Below the pieces are notes generated by a model that was not told the origin of the DNA, did not search any database, and worked only from the letters and a program-made list of their open reading frames with translations. A program made the position numbers and the translations under genes. DNA of 64,000 nt from assembly GCF_024734665.1 (NCBI RefSeq), contig NZ_CP102931.1, forward strand, positions 4,462,001-4,526,000, read 5' to 3'. Below, one piece after another: positions 28,620-36,154 of the stretch. The stretch comes from Variovorax paradoxus. GTDB lineage: Bacteria; Pseudomonadota; Gammaproteobacteria; Burkholderiales; Burkholderiaceae_C. Within the stretch, counting starts at the first letter, position 1. Every line of letters begins with the position of its first letter.

Positions 28620-28669
28620 GCCTCACGTTCGCACCGATGCACGAGGGCATCGGCAACCCGCCGTGAGGC
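28620..28669. repeat. Nested inverted repeat
   Basis: An outer pair GCCTCACG (28620-28627) and CGTGAGGC (28662-28669) encloses an inner pair CCGATGC (28634-28640) and GCATCGG (28647-28653). The whole can fold as one interrupted stem directly after the orphan terminator hairpin. Confidence 0.5.
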
Positions 28670-29015
28670 AAGGCGGTTCATTCACGCATTCAATCGGTCG
28701 TCTTGGGGGTGTTCCTTTTGCGGTGGATGTTCGTCGCCCACAGGGAGGGGCGACTTGTCGATGGGGCATTCACTGTAGAGAAGCGAAGCCGCGCAAGGGA
28801 AAAGATTTCGTCGAGGATTTCTCGAATCGAAGAGATATCTGCCGGGGCGCTGCGGCGAGACACAAAGCCATGACAGTCGGGCGGCGCAAAGGCTGCGTGC
28901 TGTGCATGGCGGGCACAATCTGCGGCATGCCAGCGACCATCACTCTGCACGCCCGGGCGCCGACACGGCTGGCCTTTGGCGCGTGCAAGAGTCCATTTGC
29001 CCCAGGCGGCAGTGC

Positions 29016-30053
29016 ATGCGAATCCACGAACTGAAACAACGACTCCGCGAAGCCGGCGCGGGCCCCAGCCACGAGCAGCGCATCTTGCGGCTGTGGTCGC
29101 ATGCACTGCCTCGCAACAGCGGCAGGCGTCTGCCGGGCACCTTCTTTCCGTCGTCGCTGCTGGAGGCCCTGCCCGCCATCGAGGCCGAGCTTGCGGGGCT
29201 GGCGCGCATCCACGCGGTGCACCCCGGCGCCGATGGCTCGGAGCGGCTGCTCGTGGCCCTTGCGGACGGTCAGACGGTGGAGAGTGTGTTGCTGCCTCGC
29301 GATGGCCTGTGCGTGTCTTCGCAGGTTGGGTGCGCCGTGGGGTGCCAGTTCTGCATGACAGGCCGCGACGGCTTGCTGCGCCAGGTAGGCAGCGCCGAGA
29401 TCATTGCCCAGGTCGCCCTCGCGCGCATGCGCCGGCCGGTGCGCAAGGTGGTGTTCATGGGCATGGGCGAACCGGCCCACAACCTGGACAACGTAATGGA
29501 GGCCATCGACCTGCTCGGCACGGTGGGCAACGTCGGTCACAAGAACATCGTGTTCTCGACCGTGGGCGATCCGCGTGCGTTCGAAAGGCTGCTGCAGCAA
29601 CGCGTGAGGCCTGCGCTGGCGCTCTCGTTGCACACGACCAAGGCCGAGTTGCGCAAGAAGCTCCTTCCGCGCGCGCCGGGCCTGACGCCCGAGGAAGTGG
29701 TCGATGCAGGCGAGCGCTATGCGCGGGCCACCGGCTACCCGATTCAGTACCAGTGGACACTGCTGGAAGGCGTGAACGACGGGCAGGATGAAATCGACGG
29801 CATCGTGAAGCTGCTCTCCGGCAAATACGGCGTGCTGAACATGATTCCGTTCAACGCGGTGGATGGCGTGGCGTTCAGCCGCCCATCATGGGAGCGCTGC
29901 GAAGAGATTGCGCGCACGCTGCATCAGCGGGGCATTCTGACGAAGCTGCGCAATTCGGCCGGGCAGGATGTGGATGGCGGGTGCGGTCAGCTGAGGGCGC
30001 GCGCAGCCGAAGTGCGGGTAACGCTTCATCGAAGGGCTGAAGACTCTCGTTGA
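29016..30053 (+). CDS. RlmN-like radical SAM methyltransferase, probable paralogue
   Basis: Protein of 345 residues of the RlmN/Cfr family, which methylates adenosine in 23S rRNA (A2503) and some tRNAs through a radical mechanism. The 4Fe-4S cluster cysteines are Cys106, Cys110 and Cys113 (CAVGCQFCMTG). The methyl-carrying C-terminal Cys is Cys323 (DVDGGCGQL), and GMGEPAHNLDNV and LALSLHT are family motifs. The canonical Burkholderiales rlmN is longer and lies with ndk, pilF and ispG; here none of those is adjacent. This copy is therefore probably a second, divergent member. The start at 29016 (MRIHELKQRL) lacks a strong ribosome site. Confidence 0.85.
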   Translation: MRIHELKQRLREAGAGPSHEQRILRLWSHALPRNSGRRLPGTFFPSSLLEALPAIEAELAGLARIHAVHPGADGSERLLVALADGQTVESVLLPRDGLCVSSQVGCAVGCQFCMTGRDGLLRQVGSAEIIAQVALARMRRPVRKVVFMGMGEPAHNLDNVMEAIDLLGTVGNVGHKNIVFSTVGDPRAFERLLQQRVRPALALSLHTTKAELRKKLLPRAPGLTPEEVVDAGERYARATGYPIQYQWTLLEGVNDGQDEIDGIVKLLSGKYGVLNMIPFNAVDGVAFSRPSWERCEEIARTLHQRGILTKLRNSAGQDVDGGCGQLRARAAEVRVTLHRRAEDSR

Positions 30054-30073
30054 AGGCGGCCTGCTCCCTCATC

Positions 30074-30820
30074 TCACGTGAGGGAGGCCATCCAATCCCA
30101 GACCTGCCCGGGCGCCTCGACCATCACGTTGTGGCCATGCGGGCCGAGGTCGCGGGCATCGGGGTCGAGGGAGCGGGTCTGCTCCAGCGTTACCAGTGCG
30201 TCGTTGCCTCCGCGGGCCAGATGGATGGGGCAGCGCGCCAGGGTCATCAGTTCGGACAACGGTGGCTTGCCTACGGCGTTGGCTCTGGGGTCCATTGCGA
30301 GGCGCCAGCCGTCGTTGTTGTCGTTATGCGCGATGCCTCGCGCGACGACGGGTGATGCTGCGTTGGTGATTCCGGCGAGGCCGGAGACCTTCAGGTATCT
30401 GGCCCATGCTTCTGCTTCCGTGGGGAAGCTCTTGGCAGGCTGGGATGCCAGCGTTTCCATGCGGCGGAGCTCTTCATCGCTCCATGCGATCTTGATGCCG
30501 GCTGCGAAGACGCGGTGCGGTGTAACGCCGAACCAACCTGTTGCCAGTGCAAGGCCGATCACTCCGCCCAGCGAGTGCCCGAGAACTACGAGGCGCCCCT
30601 CGGGATGGACGTGCGGCAGCACGGCGCGCCCGACGCTTGCTGCGTATTGGCCGATGGCATAGGAGTCTTGCCGATCGGATTGGCCGTGGCCAGGCAAGTC
30701 AAGAGCGAGCCAGCGGGCACTGGCCTCGGCGCACATGGGCGACCACACTGCGCCTGTTGCGCCCATGCCGTGCAGCATGAGGAGGAGGTCTGGGCCTTGG
30801 CCACCTTGTTCTGTGTACAT
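30074..30820 (-). CDS. Alpha/beta hydrolase
   Basis: Cytoplasmic hydrolase of 248 residues from the ATG at 30820; the frame is open 12 codons further. The oxyanion region LMLHGMGATGAVW, the nucleophile elbow GHSLGG, an acid in GGNDALV and the His in GPHGHNVMVE complete a Ser-Asp-His triad. The substrate is unknown. It is followed at a short distance upstream by an AraC-type regulator on the same strand, which may control it. Confidence 0.87.
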   Translation of the reverse strand: MYTEQGGQGPDLLLMLHGMGATGAVWSPMCAEASARWLALDLPGHGQSDRQDSYAIGQYAASVGRAVLPHVHPEGRLVVLGHSLGGVIGLALATGWFGVTPHRVFAAGIKIAWSDEELRRMETLASQPAKSFPTEAEAWARYLKVSGLAGITNAASPVVARGIAHNDNNDGWRLAMDPRANAVGKPPLSELMTLARCPIHLARGGNDALVTLEQTRSLDPDARDLGPHGHNVMVEAPGQVWDWMASLT

Positions 30821-30892
30821 GTCCGCTGTCTCCGTCGACGATGGGCAAAAGGGCAACTCAGATCCGAGGTGCGGGTGGCGGAAGACGGCGGG

Positions 30893-31843
30893 CTAACCGT
30901 TGTGCCGCCAAACCCCTGGTGACACACCGTACTCTCGCTTGAAGGCACGGTTGAAGGCCGCTTCCGATTCGTAGCCGACGCCCTCGGCGATGCGCGCAAG
31001 GTTGGCCTGGTCTCTACGCAGCATGCCTGCGGCCAGGATCATGCGCCAGTGCGCCAGGTAGTGCATGGGCGGCGCGCCCACCAGCTCTGTGAAACGGTCC
31101 GCCAGCACACTGCGCGAGATGTGGGATTCCTGTGCCAGCGCCTCCACTGTCCACGCGCGTGCGGGCTCGCCGTGCATCAGCGCCAGGCAGCGGCCCACGT
31201 GGGGGTCGCGCAAGCCAGCCAGCCAGCCGGGGTTGTTGGCGGGCATGGACTCGATATAGCCCCGCACCACTTCCGCGAACAGCAACTCGGCCACCTTGGC
31301 GACCAGCAACTCCGAGCCGGGTGCTCGCGCGGCCGCGTCGCCCAGCACAAAATTGACGGATTGCTCGATCCACGGCCCCGCCGGCCTGCTGCGCAGCGCC
31401 GTGATGAAGAGGCCCGGAAGGTTGGACATGACGGGGTTGGGCGCATCGCCTTCGTAGGTGAGCCAACTGCATACGAGCACCGTGCGATCGCCATCGCCGC
31501 CGTAGCGAATGCGTTGCACCGCGGGCACCTGCGGGCGCACGACATGTTCGACGTCCACGGCCGCGTGGCGCAGGTGGCTCCCCAGGACATGCGGATCGCC
31601 GTGCGGCACGGCGATGACTTCGCCGGCGTTCACGCGAATCGGCTCTGCCCCCTGGAGTTGCGCCCAGCACTGCCCCTGCAGCACCAGATGGCAGATGGCA
31701 AGGCGTGGCGCGCCGGGCTTGAGCACCTGGGCCATGTCCGAGCTCTTGGGGACGTTGAAGCACCAGGGCGCGCGCATGTCTCCGTTCAGGAACAGGGCGC
31801 CCTCCAGCCGGATGGTCCGCAGCACGTCCGACAGCACGTCCAT
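30893..31843 (-). CDS. AraC-family regulator with cupin sensory domain
   Basis: Regulator of 316 residues. The first half is a cupin-type ligand domain (PRLAICHLVLQGQCWAQLQG, VIAVPHGDPHVLG) of the AraC-associated cupin_6 kind. The C-terminal AraC HTH is WTVEALAQESHISRSVLADRFTELVG with ARIAEGVGYESEAAFNRAFKREYGVSP. The start at 31843 is preceded by GAGAGGTG; the GTG at 31849 lies inside that site. It is divergent from a DUF4242 gene, and two CGGTCAA repeats 21 bp apart lie between them. Confidence 0.9.
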   Translation of the reverse strand: MDVLSDVLRTIRLEGALFLNGDMRAPWCFNVPKSSDMAQVLKPGAPRLAICHLVLQGQCWAQLQGAEPIRVNAGEVIAVPHGDPHVLGSHLRHAAVDVEHVVRPQVPAVQRIRYGGDGDRTVLVCSWLTYEGDAPNPVMSNLPGLFITALRSRPAGPWIEQSVNFVLGDAAARAPGSELLVAKVAELLFAEVVRGYIESMPANNPGWLAGLRDPHVGRCLALMHGEPARAWTVEALAQESHISRSVLADRFTELVGAPPMHYLAHWRMILAAGMLRRDQANLARIAEGVGYESEAAFNRAFKREYGVSPGVWRHNG

Positions 31844-31874
31844 AGTCACCTCTCGAGCAGCAAGGCCGGGGTTT

Positions 31875-31902
31875 CGGTCAATAACTCCGGAGGGGCGGTC
31901 AA
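31875..31902. promoter_or_regulatory. Direct repeat, possible AraC-type operator
   Basis: CGGTCAA occurs at 31875-31881 and again at 31896-31902, a 21-bp period that places both copies on the same face of the helix. It lies in the 131-bp gap between the divergent AraC-type and DUF4242 genes, upstream of both. Two half-sites two turns apart are typical of AraC-family operators. Confidence 0.5.
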
Positions 31903-31974
31903 ACCACGGGCCTATCGAGTCGGCACCATGGGGCCTGGTCGCTTTTGGCCGATTCTACAAACAGGAGTATTAAT

Positions 31975-32247
31975 ATGCCCAAGTTCGTAATCGAAAGAGA
32001 CATCCCCGGCGCCGGCAAGCTCACGCCATCCGACCTGAAGGCCATCTCGCAAAAGTCCTGCGGCGTCCTCAGCAGCATGGGCACCGACATCCAATGGATC
32101 CACAGCTACGTGACGGGCGATCGGATCTATTGCGTCTACCAGGCGACCGACGAGGACCTCGTGCGCCGGCACGCCGAGCTCGGCGGCTTTCCGGCCAACC
32201 GGGTGGACCGGGTGTACAGCGTCATCGACCCGGCCACAGCCGAGTAA
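31975..32247 (+). CDS. DUF4242 protein (nickel-binding SCO4226-like family)
   Basis: Small protein of 90 residues, MPKFVIERDIPGAGKLTPSDL, with an ACAGGAG ribosome site. The ferredoxin-like fold pattern (FVIERDIPGAG, IQWIHSYVTGDRIYCVYQA, HAELGGFPANRVDRVYSVIDP) matches DUF4242, of which one Streptomyces member binds nickel. It may be the target of the divergent AraC regulator. The role in this organism is unknown. Confidence 0.82.
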   Translation: MPKFVIERDIPGAGKLTPSDLKAISQKSCGVLSSMGTDIQWIHSYVTGDRIYCVYQATDEDLVRRHAELGGFPANRVDRVYSVIDPATAE

Positions 32248-32317
32248 GGAGAGCGCAAGAATAGTCGAGGGTGCAGGCTGGTGGAGATCAACCGGAACAA
32301 GCAGAATTCCGCCACGA

Positions 32318-32518
32318 ATGACTACCCGGCAAGGTCGACTTTTCTTCTTTTCGTTTGGCGCAGTCCTGGCCATCGTCGGTGGCTTGATGTGGCATTGGGG
32401 CGAGCCGGCCGGCCTCTGGACCCTGGGGCTTGCCGGCTGCGGGTGTATTGCCGTGAGTGCCGTGCTTTCGGACGCCCTCTTCGAGAAGACGATCAAATTC
32501 TTGAGCCTGTTCTGGTAG
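32318..32518 (+). CDS. Small two-helix membrane protein
   Basis: Protein of 66 residues with two predicted membrane helices (about 8-26 and 31-50), MTTRQGRLFFFSFGAVLAIVGGLMWHW at its start. The region between this and the DUF4242 gene is 70 bp on the same strand. No family recognised. Short length keeps the confidence moderate. Confidence 0.5.
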   Translation: MTTRQGRLFFFSFGAVLAIVGGLMWHWGEPAGLWTLGLAGCGCIAVSAVLSDALFEKTIKFLSLFW

Positions 32519-32565
32519 TGCCAATCGGCTAATACCCAACATTCATCTTGCCGGCCAGAAGAAGT

Positions 32566-32976
32566 ATGTTTATGCGATTTCTCAAGCTGTTTCTTTGCGT
32601 CGCAGGTGCTCTCTTCACCGGAGCCTTCATGTTTCTCCATGGTTTCAATGCATGGCGCAATGGAGAAATCGTTGTCAGGCACAAGGGGAAGGAGCCGTTC
32701 ACTGCAATGGCTGAAGGCCCCTTTCCCTTCAGCTTCGCGACAGAGGTTTGGGGGTGGATGACTATCGGGGCAGCATTCGCCCTGCTCGGAGTGGTAGGCA
32801 TCGTCAAATTCCTCATCAGTACACCGACACAACGACAAGCGGCGCTCACCCGACTGGATGGAGTAACGCTTCGCGACTCCCGCGGCGAGAAGATTCCGTG
32901 GTGGGCAGCGATTGCAGTCATCGGTGGGGTTGTGGCGTTCTTTATTTACCTGGCATTTAGAGTTCACACGTCATGA
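32566..32976 (+). CDS. Membrane protein of unknown function
   Basis: Protein of 136 residues from the ATG at 32566 (a second ATG is at 32572). Three membrane segments are predicted: near the N-terminus (MFMRFLKLFLCVAGALFTGAFMF), in the middle (MTIGAAFALLGVVGIVKFLI) and at the C-terminus (AIAVIGGVVAFFIYLAF). A soluble loop between the first two contains RHKGKEPFTAMAEGPFPF. The layout resembles many small unknown inner-membrane proteins; no motif identifies a function. Confidence 0.65.
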   Translation: MFMRFLKLFLCVAGALFTGAFMFLHGFNAWRNGEIVVRHKGKEPFTAMAEGPFPFSFATEVWGWMTIGAAFALLGVVGIVKFLISTPTQRQAALTRLDGVTLRDSRGEKIPWWAAIAVIGGVVAFFIYLAFRVHTS

Positions 32977-33118
32977 GTCGTTGATCGGAGCCGATCACCC
33001 GCGGAAGCCTGCCCACTTTGGTCCCGTTGGGGCGCGAAGAAAATGTCGGGGTGCTGAGCGTGCTGCGCGTGCCGGCCTGGCTAGACGAACTTGCAGCCCA
33101 GAACCAGATAGGTGCAAT

Positions 33119-33724
33119 GTGTTCTACGTTGAATCCGATGTGCTTCGTCTCCTCCACGATGTTCCCTACTTCCGCTTCATGAAAGCGGAAAGTGCACTTC
33201 GATTCTGGACGCAGCTGCGAGATGACGGCCTGGAATTGACTCACATCCTTCACCAGTTTCCGTCGGTGAAGTACCAGCCACTCGACATGCTGTACGCATG
33301 CGCAAGAGCGGCCGCCTCCCTCGATGAAGAGCTCATCTCCGATCTGACTACCGACTATTCGTGGCAAGGCGTGGTTCACGCGTCTTTTCTTGCAGCGCTC
33401 CAGCCCCATGCCGCCTACTCAAGCTACCTGCGACGGGCTCGCGACAAGGCGCCCCACAATGAATGGATCGTAGATTTGGCTCTATGCGAGATACGCGGCT
33501 CGCTTTGTGAGCGGCATTCGGAGCACCAGAGGGTCATTCGGGAGCTGCGCGAGGTCATCGCGAACGTGCCAAAGCAAGCTACCAACCTGAGACGTGGACC
33601 AACGGCAGACGAATTGCTTCAGTTGCAATCTGCCACTGCTGCAGTTGCCGATGCCTACAGGAAGGGAGGCGCAGCGCAAGCAAGGGCTGTCCTGAATGCG
33701 TCGGCTTGGCGCACCTTTCTCTGA
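33119..33724 (+). CDS. Unknown helical protein
   Basis: Protein of 201 residues when started at a GTG at 33119, which has AGGTG a few bases upstream; the frame is open well before but that part looks non-coding. It reads as an all-helical protein (VKYQPLDMLYACARAAASLDEELISDLTTDYSWQGVVHASFLAALQP). It ends with a helical tail of Ala and Arg. The blocks around WQGVVHASFLAAL and DKAPHNEWIVDLALCEI suggest a HEAT-like scaffold, without a named family. It sits alone in an accessory stretch of small unknown genes. Confidence 0.6.
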   Translation: MFYVESDVLRLLHDVPYFRFMKAESALRFWTQLRDDGLELTHILHQFPSVKYQPLDMLYACARAAASLDEELISDLTTDYSWQGVVHASFLAALQPHAAYSSYLRRARDKAPHNEWIVDLALCEIRGSLCERHSEHQRVIRELREVIANVPKQATNLRRGPTADELLQLQSATAAVADAYRKGGAAQARAVLNASAWRTFL

Positions 33725-33918
33725 AGCGGCCGACCACGCGCTGAGCGATGCCGCCGCCGGGTTCATCGCCACTCTGCGCTGAGCAGGAAGGTCCGGCAGG
33801 CCGCTTCCCGAGCTGCTTCCACACAGCTGGAGGCGTAGAGCCCTTTGCCGTCTGCTCTATCGCGACTGGCAACTTTGGCGGGCCAACCATTGGACCGGCT
33901 TGCGAGAAGCCTTCGGCC

Positions 33919-34299
33919 CTACTTGGAACTGGCTTTGCGCCCTCGTGAAGCTGTCTTTGTGGGCACGCTGCGGCCGTACTGCTCCCACCACGCCGTGAGG
34001 GCAGCCATCGTAGGTCCGAGTCCCAGGGCCTTACCTGTGATCTCGTATTCGACACGGGGAGGCACCTCCGCAAACACCGTGCGGGACACCAGACCGTCTG
34101 CCTCCAACTCCCGAAGCTGCGCCGTCAGCATGTGTTGGGTTATCCCTGGAATTGCCTTGCGCAGCTCTCCGAAGCGATAGATCCGCTGGTTGAGCAACCA
34201 CATGATTTCCAGCTTCCATTTGCCGGAAAGCAAGGCGAATGCTCTGCGCATTTCCTCATGCATGTTGGTGCTGCCGGCTGCATTAGTCAGTTTTTCCAT
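33919..34299 (-). CDS. HxlR-family winged-helix regulator
   Basis: Regulator of 126 residues from the ATG at 34299 (a GTG at 34311 is the alternative). The HxlR core is clear: MRRAFALLSGKWKLEIMWLLNQRIYRFGELRKAIPGITQHMLTAQLRELEADGLVSR. The tail is basic (KTASRGRKASSK). No cysteine is present. It is divergent from a DoxX-SDR-NTF2-like operon, 87 bp away, and very likely represses it, in the manner of other HxlR regulators of quinone or aldehyde-responsive genes. Confidence 0.87.
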   Translation of the reverse strand: MEKLTNAAGSTNMHEEMRRAFALLSGKWKLEIMWLLNQRIYRFGELRKAIPGITQHMLTAQLRELEADGLVSRTVFAEVPPRVEYEITGKALGLGPTMAALTAWWEQYGRSVPTKTASRGRKASSK

Positions 34300-34386
34300 A
34301 CTAGCCACCACTTTTTCATCCTACTTGTTCTTTTTGATCTTAGACGACATCCTCGCGGCCCTGACTCACCCTGATCTGGAAACCTG

Positions 34387-34794
34387 ATGATCGAAAACTA
34401 TTTCTACTGGATAAGCACCGCGCTTCTGTGCCTTCTGTATGTGGCCTCTGCGGTGATGTACATCACCAAGAGCAGCTGGGTCCGCCAGGCTCTCGCCGAC
34501 CTTGGCTATCCCGAATACCTTGTTCCGATCCTGATCGCCGTAAAGCTCCTGGCGGTCGCGGCCATTCTTTCGCGTGTGAATGTTCAGCTGAGTGACCTCG
34601 CTTACGCCGGCATGTTCTTCCACCTGCTTCTGGCCGCATCTGCTCACGTCAACGTGCGCAAGGCCAGCGCGGCCGCACCTGCCGCGGTGGGCCTCGTGCT
34701 GCTGATCGCTTCATTCGTGACGCAGAACGCTGCTCGCGATATTCCGTCGCCGAACATCCCCACTGCAGCGGCAAAACAACCAAAACTCAACTGA
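34387..34794 (+). CDS. DoxX-like integral membrane protein
   Basis: Protein of 135 residues with four membrane helices: near 6-24, 47-62, 66-86 and 95-112. The pattern WISTALLCLLYVASAVMYI and WVRQALADLGYPEYLVPILIAVKLLAV is that of the DoxX-like family. It is the first gene of a rightward set with an SDR (11-bp gap) and an NTF2-like gene, under a divergent HxlR regulator. Such sets are associated with quinone or electrophile stress; here the substrate is unknown. Confidence 0.82.
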   Translation: MIENYFYWISTALLCLLYVASAVMYITKSSWVRQALADLGYPEYLVPILIAVKLLAVAAILSRVNVQLSDLAYAGMFFHLLLAASAHVNVRKASAAAPAAVGLVLLIASFVTQNAARDIPSPNIPTAAAKQPKLN

Positions 34795-34805
34795 AGGAGA
34801 TTCCG

Positions 34806-35549
34806 ATGGCTCGACTCAATGGAAAGATTGCTGTCGTGACAGGGGCAGGACGCGGCATTGGCCGCGCGACTGCCAAACTGTTTGCGGCCGAAGGCGCGAA
34901 GGTGGCCGTTCTTTCGCGGACTGCCGCAAATGTCGACCGTGTCGTCGCCGACATTCAAGAGGCCGGAGGCATTGCGCTCGGCGTTGTATGCGACGTGAGC
35001 GATGCTGGCCAGATCAAGGCAGCCATTGATACGGTCGTCTCGACCTATGGCGGTCTCGACATCCTCGTGAACGTTGCATTCGACCCTTCTGTCGTGCAAG
35101 CGACGGTCATTGGCATGTCGGTAGAGCAACTGCAGCGCAATTTCGAGATGGGTCCGATTGCCTACTTGCGCACCATGCAAGCCTGCTATCCCCACCTCAA
35201 GGCCAGCGGCGAGGGCCGGGTCATCAACTTCGCGTCGCTTGCGGGAGTGCTTGGCATGGCGCCCTACGCCCCATACAACATGGCGAAGGAAGCTGTTCGC
35301 GCGCTGACGCGATCTGCCGCCAGGGAGTGGGGAGCAGACAAGATCACGGTCAACAACATATTGCCCGTTGCAGACACCTGGGGCGCTGGAGCCGATGCAC
35401 CTCCTGCAAGCAACGCGCTCGGACGGCATGGATCGCCTGAGGATGACATTGCGCCCGTCGTTCTTTTTCTGGCCAGCAGAGATGCACAGTTCCTGACGGG
35501 CTACAGCCTGACTCCTGACGGCGGGATGATCATTGACAGCGCGCGCTGA
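34806..35549 (+). CDS. Short-chain dehydrogenase/reductase
   Basis: NAD(P)-dependent oxidoreductase of 247 residues. The cofactor motif TGAGRGIG is at 12-19, and the catalytic Ser144-Tyr157-Lys161 triad (SLAG and YNMAK) is in place. The C-terminal GYSLTPDGGMIID is typical of classical SDRs. AAGGAG precedes the ATG. It is in the HxlR-controlled operon. The substrate cannot be told from sequence. Confidence 0.9.
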   Translation: MARLNGKIAVVTGAGRGIGRATAKLFAAEGAKVAVLSRTAANVDRVVADIQEAGGIALGVVCDVSDAGQIKAAIDTVVSTYGGLDILVNVAFDPSVVQATVIGMSVEQLQRNFEMGPIAYLRTMQACYPHLKASGEGRVINFASLAGVLGMAPYAPYNMAKEAVRALTRSAAREWGADKITVNNILPVADTWGAGADAPPASNALGRHGSPEDDIAPVVLFLASRDAQFLTGYSLTPDGGMIIDSAR

Positions 35550-35672
35550 TTGGCCGTAGTTGACAGTACGAGCGGCCACTCCGCGGTGGGGCAGAATTTG
35601 CCCCGGCCACCTGGCAGTAGACGCCCAAGGCAAACGTCGGGTGCCCCCACGTAGACACTTGTGAGAATCCAC

Positions 35673-36107
35673 ATGATTCAAATGAGACAACCCGAAGACG
35701 CGCCCCACGCATTTCAAGCCGCCTGGAACAACCACGACATGGCGTCCCTTGGAGCGCTGTTCCATGAGGACGCGACATTCGTGAATCGGTTCGGGCACTA
35801 CGTGCGCGGCGTCGAGGAAATCGTCAAGCTGCATGCGCCCATCCACGCAACCATCTACAGCGATTCCACGCTCGAGAACGAGCTGATCGACGTGGTCGCC
35901 ATCAGCGATGGTGCGGCAATCATTCACTTCTGGAGCCGCCTCACGGCCGGTGCGGCTCACCCGGCAGGCCCGCACGCTGTAGACACGCTGATCCTTGCCG
36001 TGCTGACGCGGCAGGCTGGCGAGTGGCGAATCAAGGCGCTCGAGAACGTCACCCTGACGAACCCTCGCACTGGAGAAGCCGTGCTGAGAGACGACCGGGG
36101 TTCTTGA
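35673..36107 (+). CDS. SgcJ/EcaC-like NTF2-fold protein
   Basis: Protein of 144 residues from the ATG at 35673 (a GTG at 35661 is possible). It reads as a DUF4440/NTF2-like fold: FQAAWNNHDMASLGALFHEDATFVNRFGHYVRGVEEIV and the final beta-strands TRQAGEWRIKALENVTL. Family members bind small hydrophobic ligands or act as isomerases. It closes the HxlR-linked operon after a 123-bp gap, and the DAHP synthase gene starts 47 bp later. Confidence 0.78.
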   Translation: MIQMRQPEDAPHAFQAAWNNHDMASLGALFHEDATFVNRFGHYVRGVEEIVKLHAPIHATIYSDSTLENELIDVVAISDGAAIIHFWSRLTAGAAHPAGPHAVDTLILAVLTRQAGEWRIKALENVTLTNPRTGEAVLRDDRGS

Positions 36108-36154
36108 TCGAGCAGACAATCGAAGAAGCTCAATTCGAAATCACAGCCACGATC

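Larger units (their letters stand above)
28536..29015. other. 480-bp intergenic stretch with structured repeats at the island's right edge
   Basis: No convincing gene is present. It holds an intrinsic-terminator-like hairpin (28579-28610) and a nested two-stem palindrome (28620-28669). A short + strand frame (28709 or 28727 to 28873; 54 or 48 residues, MFVAHREGRLVDGAFTVEKRS) is possible but without good support. GC rises back to the level of the flanking chromosome toward the right end, ahead of the RlmN-like gene. Confidence 0.6.

Noticed and set aside
28561..29034. + strand frame of 157 residues ahead of the RlmN-like gene
   Set aside because: Crosses the hairpins, has no ribosome site and low-quality sequence.
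35264..35449. Short antisense frame within the SDR gene
   Set aside because: No sign of expression or function; a high-GC shadow.
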